DNA of 64,000 nucleotides from Branchinecta lynchi (GCA_023053575.1 JAKZAP010000012.1:5146230-5210229), one strand, 5' to 3'; shown: positions 42,540 through 53,775, counted from the stretch's first letter. The notes: generated by a model not told the origin, from the sequence alone. Numbers and translations are program-made.

Positions 42540-44005
42540 ATGACCCTAAGGCCCTAACCAAAAACTACTAGAGAAACACTTTTCCAAAATGGGGCGATTT
42601 CCTACACTCCCTTCGCTCAAAACAACGAGAAATTGCCGAAGCACAAGTAGCAGTAGATAAATTTTCTATTCCAATGTTCCAACACCTGCCTGCTTAGAGC
42701 CTCTTCTGAGTTTCCCAAAGATAAAAAACTGCGCAGCCCCTTGGTTTTGACGCAAAACACGGAGAAACTTACATAATCGGTAGCATGATAAAACGAGGTA
42801 ATAATAGACTTCATATGCTTAAAGTTTAACTGAAAAGCCACCTTATTTTTGTATCATTACTGAATTGTTATTTTATCACTGAATTACTTGGATTCTACCA
42901 AGAGATTTTTTTTGGTTCATTATCTGCGCCAGAAGTGACATTCAGAGTATCTACGGCCGTCCGACCAGACCCGCCCGACTTTAAAACAGAGCCCTAATCA
43001 TAGCGTCAAAGGTGGCCAGAGGTCCTACCAATAGTTGCTATGTAAATTCGATATCGCCTCATCCCATTACATGAATAAAGGCTGAAAAAGTGTGACGTCA
43101 TGCATAATACCTACGGTAAGTAGGGTGAAATACGCTCCTTGTCCATCGCCTCCTATTATGTATAGCATTTTAATGGTCCTTAATCCGAAATAGAAACTGA
43201 ATTATTGTGTAGCCTACCGTATTTTATTCTGAATTGTAAGATACGTGACTAGTTGTGATTATGTGACCATGTGTGACTGTTCTCCATTAATTCTGTAAAA
43301 ATATTAGGGAATTTAACGAGATGTTATTAAAACAAAATTTAATTATAAGCAACAGAAAGCTAAGATAGTTTTTGTTTACCTGAACTGGCTGATTAACACT
43401 ATGCTTCTTGGGTTGCTTCTTGGCATTCTTGAATTGTCTGCAAATGCGTATCCTCGATGTAAGAACTACTTCCCATAGGCTCTTGCATCATCTGTAAGAA
43501 AGTAGACAGGTCACTGAAAATCACCTTTTGTCCCTGCTTTGCACTGCTATGTTACATCCAGACAATGGCGAATTCTGATAGCCAGCTACGATGCTTTAGC
43601 AGTGATATTTCGGCCTTTTTTGGCTAGGGTCCTCGTTTTGAACGTCCGGGAAAGGAGAAGGAGCGTTTACTGATGTGACAGAAGATACCATTCACGCGCA
43701 AATGTCACAAGACGACGCCATCTACATGACAACGAACAGAGGAAGATTACCAGCGCTCCCCGAGCTCTGTCAACGGGAGAGATCAATCCAGCTAGCTAAA
43801 TGGCGTCGTAACCGTCGACCTTTACGAAAAACTGCCATTTAACCAGATGGCTTCGACGCGAAAATATCCATCATGATGATGGAAGACCCAACTGACCCAT
43901 CCACAGGAAAACGTAACTTTAGGACGTACGAAAAAATCCCAAGAGCGCTCGCACAGCACGTAACCCGACGCAGATTTATATTATAAAGGAGAGCGCCAGT
44001 AAGGA
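42540..44005. other. Intergenic stretch
   Basis: A hammerhead-like small repeat lies at about 43598-43640 on the minus strand (GGACCCTAGCC...GGCCGAAATATCACTG). Fragmentary coding-like frames at about 43640-43990 are unrecognised. GTAAGAACTACTTCCCATAG at 43459-43478 recurs at the junction of the segmental duplication near 45565. Confidence 0.4.
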
Positions 44006-44009
44006 TCCA

Positions 44010-44227
44010 TTTACACACTGCGTAAAATCCGAGCGTATTTTGAAATCCGAGCGTATTTTACGCGTGTTTTGAGCTTGAAAAGATTTCTAGCAATACCGAC
44101 GTATTTGGATACAAAATGGACCGATTTCTCAAATACGTCCGTATTGCTAGAAATGTTTTCAAGCTCAAAACGTGCGTAAAATACGTTCGGATTTCAAAAT
44201 ACGCTCGGATTTTACGCAGTGTGTAAA
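44010..44227. mobile_element. Palindromic MITE
   Basis: Two arms of 97 nt (44010-44106 and 44131-44227) are near-perfect inverted copies with a 24-nt loop. The ends read TTTACACACTGCGTAAAATC and its complement. Inside each arm the 17-mer AAATCCGAGCGTATTTT is partly duplicated. No ORF exists. The target duplication is uncertain (CCA or CCCA-like flanks), so the superfamily is not assigned. Confidence 0.9.
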
Positions 44228-44712
44228 CCCACCATAAGCTGCCGTCACGCGTATACTTTTAACTCGCACGTCTACAGAAATAAAACTCTGAGATATGAGC
44301 GATACTAATTCATGATTCATTGTACTCGCGAAATAAATTAAGAATCCCGGCGTCGGAAAAATTCATACAGAGATTACGAATCCCGGCCTTCGAGGGGAGG
44401 GGGAGAGGCCGTTGTAAATTGTTGATCAGACTACGGCTGCTAGCCGTATTGCCTTGTTCGTTACGATCCAGGTGTGACCAGCTACGTTGCACGGTTGTCA
44501 GTTAGATTATCCTCAGACGTGACCATAGTTTGCCTCAGCTAGACGACGAATCGTGTGTGTTAGTGTGCTGGCGTTTCTATGTTTTTGGCTCATGAAAAGG
44601 GGCCAAAAACCCAATGATAGCCTGGGGTCCACAAAAAGTAAAAGACGGCACTGTTCTTCGCCCGATTGGTCTTCTGTCCGAAGCCCTTAGGCTGACTAAT
44701 CTTTGTAGTTAC

Positions 44713-46224
44713 GAGAGGCATGGAAACTACTCAACTCTTCGAAAGCATATAGGGAGCTGAGGGACGTGAACCTACGTTTAGTTATGTCAGTGTCGATGAT
44801 ATTCTTGTGGGAAAAAATGTCGCTACAGAAAATCAAATGAGGAGCTGGTTTTCAATAAAAAGGGTGTGCTGACAGACCTTTTTAAGAGCTAAAATCATCG
44901 ATCAGCGGTAAAATGGTAGAAAAAATCGGGCCAGTTTAGGAATTATTTGTGGAGACCGCTCATAACAGCATCGTTCTGGGAGTCCCAAAAACGCCATCTA
45001 ATGTAACAATCTGACGGGGTCAACTATGACCCACAGATGGCAGTATGCAGACTGGCGATAATAGCTGCGTTCGTTGCACCCTGGTCTGTCTTTGGTGTTT
45101 AGTCACCAGTGTCCGGTTCTTCCCTTAAAACGCGTTCTTTTGGTTCACCTGTGAGTTCATGGAAACCGGCTAACTCCTCGCTGCAGCAGGGCTCATGAGC
45201 AGGTTCTGGTTAGTCCGCACCGGTGAGATAAAACCGGACACTGGTTAGTTCAAAAACGGGTTATAAGACTGGTGAGAAGTTACCGGTGGATGCTTACCGG
45301 TGGAGAACTCCCGTGACAAAGAACGCAGTAATGTCAGGGCCTGAAGCTAACCCGTCGGCAGCAGTGGAATCTGACCCTCGGTAAAATCTAATCAATGAAC
45401 AGCTTAGATTTTTGTTTGTTACCTCAATTGACTGATCTTCATTGAGCTGAAGAACACTTTTAGGCACGAAGATTGGCTCTGCCTGTTGCATGCTGTCGCT
45501 ACTGAATGTAACAACCTCCTACCAGTGGCTGTTCGTCTACCTACAACTAGAGATAATAGCTCGTTGTAGGAACTACCTCCCATAGGCTGTTGAAATCTGT
45601 AATCTGTATAGGCTATCTGTAAGAAAGTAAACAGGTCAAGAGGCGTGGAAACTACTCAACTCTTTGGAAGCGTATAGGGAGCTAAGGGACGTGAACCTAC
45701 GTTTAGTTTTGTCAGTGTTAATGATATTCTTGTGGGAAAAAAATGTCACGACAAAAAATAAAAAGAGCTATTGGTTTTAAGAAAAAAAAAGGTGTGTTGA
45801 GAGACCTTTTCAAGAGATAAAATCATCGATCTGCAGTTAAATGTAAAAACTTCGAGTTTAGTTTAGGAGTGGCTGGGGAGACCGCTCATAATACCATCTG
45901 GCGGGAAAGTCCCAAAGAACGTCATCTGATGTAACAAGCTGACGAGGTCATCTATGACCGACAGATGGCAGTATGCAAACTGACGCCGAACTCACACCCT
46001 GAAGCTAACCTTTGGGCAGCACCGGAATTCGACCTTCGGTAAAAATCTAATCAATGAACAGCTTAGATTTTTGTTTTGTTACCTGGATTGGCTGATCTTC
46101 ATTGAGCTGAGAACACTTTTAGGCACGAAGATTGGGTCTGCCTGTGGTATGCTGTCGCTACTGAATGTAACAACCTCCTCCCAGTGGCTGTTCGTCTACC
46201 TACAACTACAGATAATAGCTCGTT
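44713..46224 (+). repeat. Tandem segmental duplication
   Basis: Copy 1 (44713-45568) and copy 2 (45638-46224) match over their whole length with moderate divergence. Shared marks are GGGACGTGAACCTACGTTTA, GGAGACCGCTCATAA, ACAGATGGCAGTATGCA, ATCAATGAACAGCTTAGATT and CAGTGGCTGTTCGTCTACCT. Copy 1 is longer because it carries a 264-bp inserted element. No gene is recognised in either copy. Confidence 0.9.
45065..45328. mobile_element. MITE inserted in duplication copy 1
   Basis: It is absent from copy 2 at the matching place. Its ends are CTGCGTTC and GAACGCAG. Internally it has CACCGGTGAG-type words (CCGCACCGGTGAGATAA). A related sequence starts at 49087 (CTGCGTTCGTTTCAGGGCC) and shares GACCGCACCGGTGAG, so it is a small family. 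A clean target duplication cannot be read; TAAT near both ends is only suggestive. Confidence 0.7.
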
Positions 46225-46297
46225 AAAACAGAAATCACAGTCGATACAGTTTATGCCAATATGTTCGGAAATACGTTACTTCACCGGTGCCATAGAC

Positions 46298-47026
46298 CAG
46301 TGGTTCCCGACCTTTTTCATATCGCGTACCCCTAATCAAGGTTCGGAAAGGCTGCGTACCCTCTTTTTCAGAACGTGAAAAAGACGATATTTATTAAAAA
46401 AAATATATAAACTCAATGAAACACTCGAGGCTGCTTTGTAGCAAAAATTTTGTCAAATCTGGGCTCAACATCATTAACGGCAATATTTTTTACAGTCCGC
46501 CTGTTTCTGTGTTTGGTTGAGTTGTTCTCCGTACTTTCATCAAGCTGCATCGCAAACGTGGTCGTTGCCTCAATTCGCAACCTGTATGACAATCTCACTT
46601 ACTTGCAGTCTCTTTATTCTCGGAATCAACATTATTTTGTTGACTTGAATCCATATCCGAAACTGGTTTTCTCCTAAGGCTCGTAATCAGAGATATCGCG
46701 CAAGGGAGGGCAACATCCCTCCCCCCAAAGTGGTCGGCCAGACGGTTAAAAAGAAACCAGTAGGCGCGAAGCGCCGCAATTTTTAGTAAAATTAGTTAAT
46801 TTGTTTTTAAATTATCGTTAAAAATTACCTGCCAGTCAGGAAAAATACCTTGCCCCTCAAAAATTTTAGTGATGCCTCTGCTGTAGTACTAGGCTTTTGA
46901 CAATCAAAAATGACCGAGGCGAGGTTCTGAAGCTACAGATCAAACTGATTTCGGTTCCTTCGCGTACCCCTTGCAAGGGTATCGCGTACCCCTTTGGGTA
47001 CGCGTACCACCGTTTGGGATCCACTG
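46298..47026. mobile_element. hAT transposon, internally deleted (729 bp)
   Basis: It begins CAGTGGTTCCCGACCTTTTT and ends ACCGTTTGGGATCCACTG, classic hAT terminal inverted repeats. Subterminal CGCGTACCCC words occur at both ends. The flanking 8-mers CCATAGAC (46290-46297) and CCATGCAC (47027-47034) are 6 of 8 identical, the expected hAT target-duplication length. The remaining coding part is annotated separately. Confidence 0.88.
46413..46598 (-). pseudogene. hAT transposase remnant
   Basis: The frame joins EATTTFAMQLDEST, the strand leading to a catalytic region of ZBED/SCAND3-like hAT transposases, to a C-terminal segment ending VEPRFDKIFATKQPRVFH. The 400 or more residues normally in between are missing. 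The junction lies near ENNSTKH. The product cannot transpose by itself. Confidence 0.7.
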
Positions 47027-47202
47027 CCATGCACACGATCGTTATCGACTAAATCTCAGCCGATTACACAGTCGATATTATCACAGGCGATACATTTTCT
47101 ACGCCAATATGTTCGGAAATGCGTTACTTCATTTGTGCCATCGACCCACGACTAAATGTCAGCCGATATTCCATTTCCAAATGTAAATAATCACCTACTT
47201 TT

Positions 47203-47400
47203 TGGGATCCCAAAACGTAAGTGGAGGGATACCTATGACATCGCAAAAGTTGTCCGTCGGTCTGTGCGCACTTAACTCTTGAAGGGAATGAGATATTTTG
47301 ATGAAACTTGGTTTGAGAATTCTTTGGGTCAAGAGTAAGATCAAGTTCGTAAATGGGCTCTGTAGCCCTATATTTAGGGGTGGGGGAGGGGGTTTAAATT
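47203..47400 (-). repeat. Family A right module, inverted
   Basis: Starts TTTTTGGGATCCCAAAACGT and runs through GATATTTTGATGAAACTTGG to AGCCCTATATTTAGGGGTGG. The core array is missing. Confidence 0.88.
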
Positions 47401-47693
47401 ATTCGGCAAATGAAATATTCTTAAAGCACAATGGACACTTCTAATGCTTTACTTTTTATTAAATGCTTCACAAATAAACATTTCCGACCTCCTTTAGAAG
47501 GCGCTACGAAAATCTGCCGTTTTCTTGTTATCCCTTGTCTTTACTTCTCTTCTCTTGTCTTTACTTTTCGGCGATCCAAATCTTAGGAGCTGGGATATCG
47601 CGGCAGGAAATTCAAAAACTCCCTGCAATGCTTGATAGAAAAGGATATATTTGAGATGTCACCAAAGTCAAGCCGCAGATGCATTTTACCTGA

Positions 47694-48108
47694 TTGTTCT
47701 AGTGTTTCATCAGAAGTTCCATGGCTTAAAGTGCCTATTAAAAGTTTTTCTTAGTGGAATAGTATTGTGAAGCTTGATTAGCTTGCTTTATAAAATGTAC
47801 CAGAATATGCAATAAGCTTATAAAAAATAACATAGCTTCAAAAATCATTCAAAAACAAATAATCTATTCAAATCTGAATTATACAAGCTGATTTATGCAT
47901 AAGATAAAGATGTACTAAGGATTATAAGAAACATCACTTTTATCTTTGTCCAAGCTAGTAAATTGGGAATGTACTGGCCCAAAAAATTACGCTTTGAAAT
48001 ATCACAGAGAGGAAACTGTTGAAAAAGCTGCTGATCTAGGGGATATGAATTGTTCCTAGGTTGTTACAGAGTGGGATTGGGATAGTTTGATGTGCCCATT
48101 GAACTTTA
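47694..48108 (-). repeat. 415-bp repeat, copy A
   Basis: This is the reverse complement of 60679-61093 at roughly 90% by eye. On the minus strand it starts with a short conserved reading frame (WAHQTIPIPLCNNLGTIHIP and stop) and continues as AT-rich 3'-UTR-like sequence including GCTTATTGCATATTCTGGTA. The adjoining DNA at 48120 is an inverted family A array. Confidence 0.88.
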
Positions 48109-48119
48109 AACAGATAATA

Positions 48120-48520
48120 TGATAGTCGATTATAGGGTAAGAAGACATGCTGAACACGATGGTGAAAACCATTTTGTCATCGGACAAGTAGTTCGCCCGG
48201 AATTCGGCCAAAACCGGAAATTCTGTTAGAAGTATAGGTTTTATTTGAAGTTGATTAGATGTTCGATTTAGGGGTAGGAAAATATGCCGAACTCGACGGT
48301 GAAAACGATTTTCTTGCCGGATACATAGTTTGCCCGGAATCCGGCAAAAACCGGTAAGTTTGTTAAAAGTAAAAGTTTTATTTGGAGTTGATTAGATGTT
48401 CAATTTTGGGGTAAGAAAACATGCTGAAGACTTCTGTGAAAACAATTTTCTACCTCTAGTTCGCCCGGAATCCGGTCGAAGCCGCAAAATTGTTAAAAGT
48501 TGAAGTTTTATTTGTTCTGA
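48120..48520 (-). repeat. Family A core array, inverted
   Basis: Three units with GTAAGAAGACATGCTGAACA, GTAGTTCGCCCGGAATTCGG and GTTTTATTTGAAGTTGATTA. Neither end module is attached. Confidence 0.9.
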
Positions 48521-48529
48521 AGCCTCCCA

Positions 48530-49310
48530 CTCTATCCCACATCGGTCCGATTCGGACCCGCAAATTTTGTGTCTGCGTCACTTACTACCGAACAAGGTTC
48601 CCTTGAACCGGAGAAAATCCGGGAAATTTCTGAGGCCTGCCGAGGCCAGATCCGGTCTGAACCTCAAAATAAAAGCTCTAGGTCCCACCTTTGTACGATA
48701 TAATTGTTTCCTGCGCGTCGGAGAAATTAAACGGCTCATCTAGGGCATTCCTTTATATGAGACACAATACAATAATAACATAGCAACGCTGACGGTTTGG
48801 GGAAAAATTGAATAAATTGGCTGGAAAATTGCAAGAAATACCTTGATAAATGCTAAAATTAGAGAAAACGCCGATACATTTTTGGCGCGCCGCCGATAAG
48901 TTTCACCGCCGACCCAAATTACCAAATTCTTTAACTTCGGCGCTGCTTCGGGCACTATGTGGAATAGATGAGAAAAATTTAACTGTAATTGTACAGACGA
49001 AAAGCTCTTCTGGTGGGATTTGAACTGACGACTATCCCCATCTCCACTGATCAATTTTCACAGTTGCTTTTCACATTTTCAGAGCTGCGTTCGTTTCAGG
49101 GCCGTCTCTGGTTTTCCTCAGTTGTTGTCCTATTGCGCGTTTCTCGTCTCACCGGTGGGTCACTCTACCTCTCGAGCAGGTTCGGATTTGACCGCACCGG
49201 TGAGCACTACCCAGAGCCAAAGATCGTGTCAGTGGAAGTCAAGTCAGTCGGCTCTCAGAATTTTTGAGTAAAAAAACGTGTTAAACTATCGGAGAGCAGT
49301 CACCGCTGAA
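48530..49310. other. Intergenic stretch with a MITE relative
   Basis: A GCCGATA/GCGCCGCCG-rich piece lies at 48868-48910. From about 49087 to 49310 is a diverged copy of the 264-bp MITE seen at 45065. The 104-codon minus frame (48740-49054) is not recognised. Confidence 0.45.
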
Positions 49311-49319
49311 TGCGTCCAG

Positions 49320-49700
49320 ACTCGTCAAAATTCTTACTATAAAAATTTAGGAACAAATTAAGGTCAATGGCTCGTCATCTGATTAAACCAAGTTCAGAAA
49401 TGGAATCAGTGTGTCTGTTTACCGCAAAACTTAATATCTACTTTGACAAAATTGATTAAAACTTCCTACCTTAATTCTTCAAATTTCCTGTTTCAGCCGA
49501 ATCCTGGGCAAACTAATTTTCCGGAAAAAAACTACACCTCAATAACGAATTCAACATTTCTTACCCATACATCAAATCTGTAAAAGGCTTCAATTCATAC
49601 TTTTGCCTTTAAGTTTTGGGTAGATTCTGTGAAACCTGTCCCTTACCCAGAGAATCCTCACACCCAGTTTCATCAAAATATATCATTTGCCTACGGACAA
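49320..49700 (+). repeat. Old, diverged family A copy
   Basis: Left-module remains (CTGATTAAACCAAGTTCAGA), one core (TTTCCTGTTTCAGCCGAATC) and right-module remains (GAGAATCCTCACACCCAGTT, CATCAAAATATATCATTTGC). Overall divergence is clearly higher than in other copies. Confidence 0.7.
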
Positions 49701-49829
49701 CTTCATTAACGCAACTAATCAGTTAGCTGTGAACATAGTTAGCAAAACATGATACCTACCAGATGGAACCGTGCTCTGCCAGCAAGTGCCATAGAGTGGC
49801 GTTCTGGCGGTCTGGTGGTTTGTCGGTCT

Positions 49830-49851
49830 GAGTAGAGTAGAGTAGAGTAGA
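49830..49851. repeat. (AGAGT)n microsatellite
   Basis: About four units of GAGTA-type pentamer. Confidence 0.85.
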
Positions 49852-50063
49852 TTTTTAATTCTAAAAAGTAACTTTCACAGCGTGAACGCCGAATTTGACT
49901 TCGACGTCCAAACATAACTAAACACTCGAATCAATTTGTCAGTTCGTAAACAAATTCATCAGTCGATACAAAACTTATCTACCACAATTTACGCGATAGA
50001 CTCATTCGGCGAACATTTTGCCAAAAACTTCTACAACAGATAAAAATCACTTTAATGAAATTA

Positions 50064-50520
50064 TTAAATTTTTTCTTCAAATTCAATCAAAGTCAAATTT
50101 TTAATGATTACCTTAAAAGTAATTTCACTAAAACTTGGAACAAAACTCCTTCGGTACCTTTCATGTTTTATGGGGACTGGATTTAATTTGGGTACTTTCT
50201 GAGCCTTGTCGCGCTGTGGTCTGTTGCGGATGGGTGTGTAGAGTTCGGGGAGAATGGGACGCAATCTGGGAACAGACAGGGTCTTGGTGCCGTGCCGAAG
50301 TTAAGGCATATAAGGTTTCTTCTCGCATCCAAGGTGGTGAGCTTGAACTTGCCAAGCAGATAATGGTAAGGAAGCTTCCCTTCCCCGTTAATGATCCTAA
50401 GCGCTCGTTTTTGAATGTTTTCAATCTTATAAACATGCTCAGAGGTAAGCCCAAAATGCCACACTGGACAAGCATATTTTATAGAGATGAAAGCTCAGAT
50501 GGCAGAAGAGGCATAAAAAA
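50064..50520 (-). pseudogene. C-terminal end of a non-LTR reverse transcriptase ORF (CR1-like)
   Basis: The minus strand encodes IKYACPVWHFGLTSEHVYKI, then ENIQKRALRIINGEGKLPYH and LTTLDARRNLICLNFG. Near 50190 a neighbouring frame has KHERYRRSFVPSFSEI, which matches the usual last conserved block ('R..RY..SF.P'). So the 3' end of the ORF is represented almost completely, with one frameshift in the low-complexity stretch between. Confidence 0.7.
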
Positions 50521-50660
50521 GAAAGGACTCAACAGCTTTCTTCTTCTTCTTCTATGATATAATCATTGGGATCCACTGACCCTCTTAGACTTTTTCTTTC
50601 TGTCGTCGGTTGACTATTGGTTGAAGTCCTCAATCTGTTATATTGTGATATTCAACGATG

Positions 50661-51214
50661 CTAGTAGTTCCAGGATTTTTGTGAAAACTTCTTGTTTCTT
50701 CTTTCTTCGGTATCTTGTGGGTGAGGCCTATGGTGGCTACTTCTGATTTTAGTTGGAGTCGTCTGAAGGTTGATAGCATGTTCTTGTAATTGCCTACAGT
50801 CGAATAGGGTGTGTTGCAAGGATTCCTCCCAAATACGGCAGTGTCTGCATAGCAGGGTGATACTCTGCTTGCGTGGGAACAGTTCGCTGTTGAGTAGCAC
50901 TGCTTGGCTCTTCAGCCTGAAGAAGGTTGTGCTCGCTGATCTTGATTTGAGAGGGGATGTCAGTGCGGGGAGTGGAGCTACTGCTGTTTTCTTGAGTCTG
51001 TTCCTCGAGACATCTCGGAACGCTACCGGTCTGTTGTTGGTTGGTGTTGTTTTGTCAAGAGCCCTTTGTGCGTTCTTGTCAGCTACCTCGTTGCCCGCGA
51101 TGCCACAGTGACTAGGGACGTGTTGAAATCTGATGATTATTCCTTGTTCCTGTAGTTCTTTCATTACTTCTCTCAGTTCTGCTGTATCGCTGTCTCCCGT
51201 TTCCCACTTGATGA
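50661..51214 (-). pseudogene. RNase H and C-terminal zinc region of an I-like non-LTR element
   Basis: The frame contains GIIIRFQHVPSHCGIAGNEV followed by ADKNAQRAL, the RNase H signature of I/Loa/R1-type elements ('W/H-VPSH-GI-GNE-AD'). Near its end, CRHCRIWEESLQHTLFDC is the C-x2-C...H...C motif that closes such ORFs. The 5' part stops at about 51214, where plus-strand RTE-like sequence begins, so that insertion or a rearrangement removed the rest. Confidence 0.78.
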
Positions 51215-51216
51215 CT

Positions 51217-52916
51217 ACAAAACCACGAACGAGATCATCGGAAAGCGGCCTTGCGTGGACGGACCTGTAAGGGATCTGAGCGGCCGGCTAATCACTGACC
51301 CTGAAAAGATCGGCAAAGTTTGGGCCACCCGCTTTGAACGCCTGCTTAATCGACCGGCGCCAACGGAACAACCGGCAATCCCAGATGAGCCTTTCATCAG
51401 GCTAGCAGTAAGCTCTGACCCACCCTCTTCAGCCGAAATCACTGGTGCCCTAAAGAAGCTAAAAAACGGTAAGTCGCCCGGAGAAGACCGTATCGCATCT
51501 GAGATGCTGAAGTGGACTGTAAACGCCTGCCAAACAGTTTGGATGGCACTCTTTATCCTGGTATGGGAAACCGAAAAGGTCCCCCGTCAGTGGACTCTAG
51601 TCAAAATCTTTAAAAACGGCGATTCCACAAAGTGTGAAAACTGTCGAGGGGTCAGCCTGCTCTCCATTCCTGGCAAGCTCCTGGCCACCATCCTGCTGAA
51701 CCGCATACAGCCAGCAGTCGACGAACACCTCCGCGAAGAACAGCATGGCTTCCGCCCAAACCGTTCATGTGCGGATTCTATTCTATTCTATTCGTGCTAA
51801 GAATGCTGCTAGAAGAGTGTAACGAATGGAGGAAAAGGCTCTACCTAGTCTGCATAGACTAGACCTTTGACTCCATCAACCGTGCTACACTCTGGAGAGT
51901 GCTCCGGTACTATGGCATACCCGACAAACTCGTAAGCCTGATAGCAGCCTTTTACGAAGACACGGAATGCTGTGTCCGTACCCGCGACGGCAACACCAAA
52001 TACTTTCAAATTATGACGGGCGTGAAGCAAGGGTGCGTTCTGTCTCCGCCGCTGTTCGTCCTGATCACGGACTACGCACTAAGAAGATTTGAAGGATACG
52101 GCATTGACATCGGGATGGCAGAAAAGTAGGAGACATAGACTTTGCCGATCACATCAACCTAAAGGAGACCTGCAAACAGAAGCTCCAGGAAGACCAGTGA
52201 AACAGCTTAACTGTTCAGACTGAAAATAACCATCCCCAAAACGAAGAGTATGGCGAGCAGCGGATCTCCGCTAGATATACGCTGTAGGAACCAGCAAGTC
52301 GAACAGGTCGTTCAATTCCGATATCTCGGCAGTACAGTTGAAAACACTGGAGCTCGTACAAGGGAGACAGCTAAGACTTGGTCAGGCCAGCGGTGTCTTC
52401 AATGGGCTAAAGAAGATATGGAGCAGCAAGAAGTACTCCCTTAGCCTCAAGCTGAGACTTTTCAACAGCAACGTTCTCTCCGTACTTCTGTACGGGTTCG
52501 AGACGTGGCACCTGAGCCAACAGCAGGAGAAACGTCTTCTGGCCTTTGAAAACGCCTGCCTTAGGCGGATCTTAAACATACACTGGACAGAAAGGGTTTC
52601 GCCAGATGACAGTTCAACTCCTTAGTATTGAAGTCATCAAGATAAGACGCTGGAGGTGTCTGGGCCACACAATCAGGATGGGAAGCACCAGACTCCCCAA
52701 CGCTAACCTCCAGTGGCATCCGGAGGGATCCAGACGAAGAGGGCGACCGAAGAAAACTCCTTGCCGTACACCAGTCGGATCTTCACAATATCAACGCGTC
52801 TATCCAGCCCGAATGGGAAGATGTATGGGCAGCGGCCTTTGTGAGAGACGACTGGCGGCTCTTCTTGGATGCCCTAAGCGCCTGTGGAGGTGCAGGAGGA
52901 ACTAAGGTCTAAGGTA
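51217..52916 (+). mobile_element. RTE-like non-LTR retrotransposon, RT region
   Basis: The conserved RT region runs through in order. The fingers are GALKKLKNGKSPGEDRIASE and 'VPRQWTLVKIFKNGD', then CRGVSLLSIPGKLLATILLN and EEQHGFRPNRSCADSI. Motif A is damaged (VCID, stop, TFDSINR), then comes LRYYGIPDKL. Motif B is TGVKQGCVLSPPLFVLITD, and motif C is changed to DFADHI. The thumb and tail have FRYLGSTVENTGA, KKIWSSKKYSLSLKLRLFNS and HTIRMGSTRLPNANLQWHPE. An endonuclease is not seen upstream. The copy is dead but relatively young, since most of it aligns by eye over about 1.7 kb. Confidence 0.85.
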
Positions 52917-52919
52917 AGA

Positions 52920-53190
52920 TAACAAAGTTGCTGACTTTATTGGAGAATGCTTCGAACCAACCAAAATCTTCTGTGACGTGCCTCACCGGTGCCGAATATG
53001 AGGATTTTCTGATTCTTGGGAGAGTTTCGCGGTGTTTCAGGACTGTTTTTTCCCAGCTGTTTCGGCCGTGTGATTTCCTGCTAAATGATATGTTGCTTGG
53101 GTCAGTGTACAAAAAAAAGAAAACAAGAGGACCACCCAAATAAAATCTGCTAAATCGGGGCAAAAATGACCCACCCCACCCGGCTAGGGT
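52920..53190. other. Spacer
   Basis: The final part (GCTAGGGTCCTCAGATTTCA, TACCAGTCCCC) is shared with 61480-61512, where it also adjoins a family A array. Confidence 0.5.
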
Positions 53191-53465
53191 CCTCAGATTT
53201 CATACCAGTCCCCCCCTGACATTAGCTGTTTCAAAATACTTTGTTTGCCCCTTAATTTGAACCCCCACCCCTAAATGTAGGGCTACACAGCCCATCTACG
53301 AACTCGACTGGTCCGACGACCCAACGAATCCTCACACCAAGTTTCATCAAAATATATCATTCCCTTCGAGAGTTATCGTGCTCACAGACGGACGGACAGA
53401 CGGGCAACTTTTGCGATGTCATAGGTATCCCTCCACTTATGTTTTGGGATCCCAAAAATAGAGTT
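53190..53465 (+). repeat. Family A right module
   Basis: Runs from CTGACATTAGCTGTTTCAAA through CAGACGGACGGACAGACGG to ATGTTTTGGGATCCCAAAAA. Confidence 0.9.
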
Positions 53466-53689
53466 ATATGATTAAGGAATAGCCCAATTAACATTCCAGC
53501 AAGTCCCAAGTTCAGAGTGATGATCAAACGCCGATAAAAAGTCCTATACCTCCCAATGTTAAATTTATTTTGTTACGTTCCCGTGATGATTGAGTCGCAA
53601 TATCTATTTTCATCGGGTAGTGTTCAATGTCGCTTTAATTTGCGGGACACTTTTTGTTGGATACCGGTACTTGATATTAATAATTGTCA

Positions 53690-53775
53690 TACAATATATA
53701 TATATATATATTTGTAGATATATTTAAATATATTATATATATATTTATTATACATTTATAGATATATATATTTGC
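53690..53775. repeat. AT-rich microsatellite
   Basis: Imperfect (AT)n with TATTTA interruptions. Confidence 0.85.

Larger units (their letters stand above)
46232..47170. repeat. Local repeat unit interrupted by the hAT element
   Basis: A unit with CCAATATGTTCGGAAATACG, TTACTTCA and GTGCCAT lies at 46232-46297. A second with GCCAATATGTTCGGAAATGC is at about 47101-47150. The hAT element sits right after the GTGCCAT of the first unit. Confidence 0.75.

Noticed and set aside
50135..51111. Plus-strand ORFs of 113-140 codons
   Set aside because: Antisense to the I-like RNase H and CR1-like RT fragments, whose minus-strand motifs are unambiguous.
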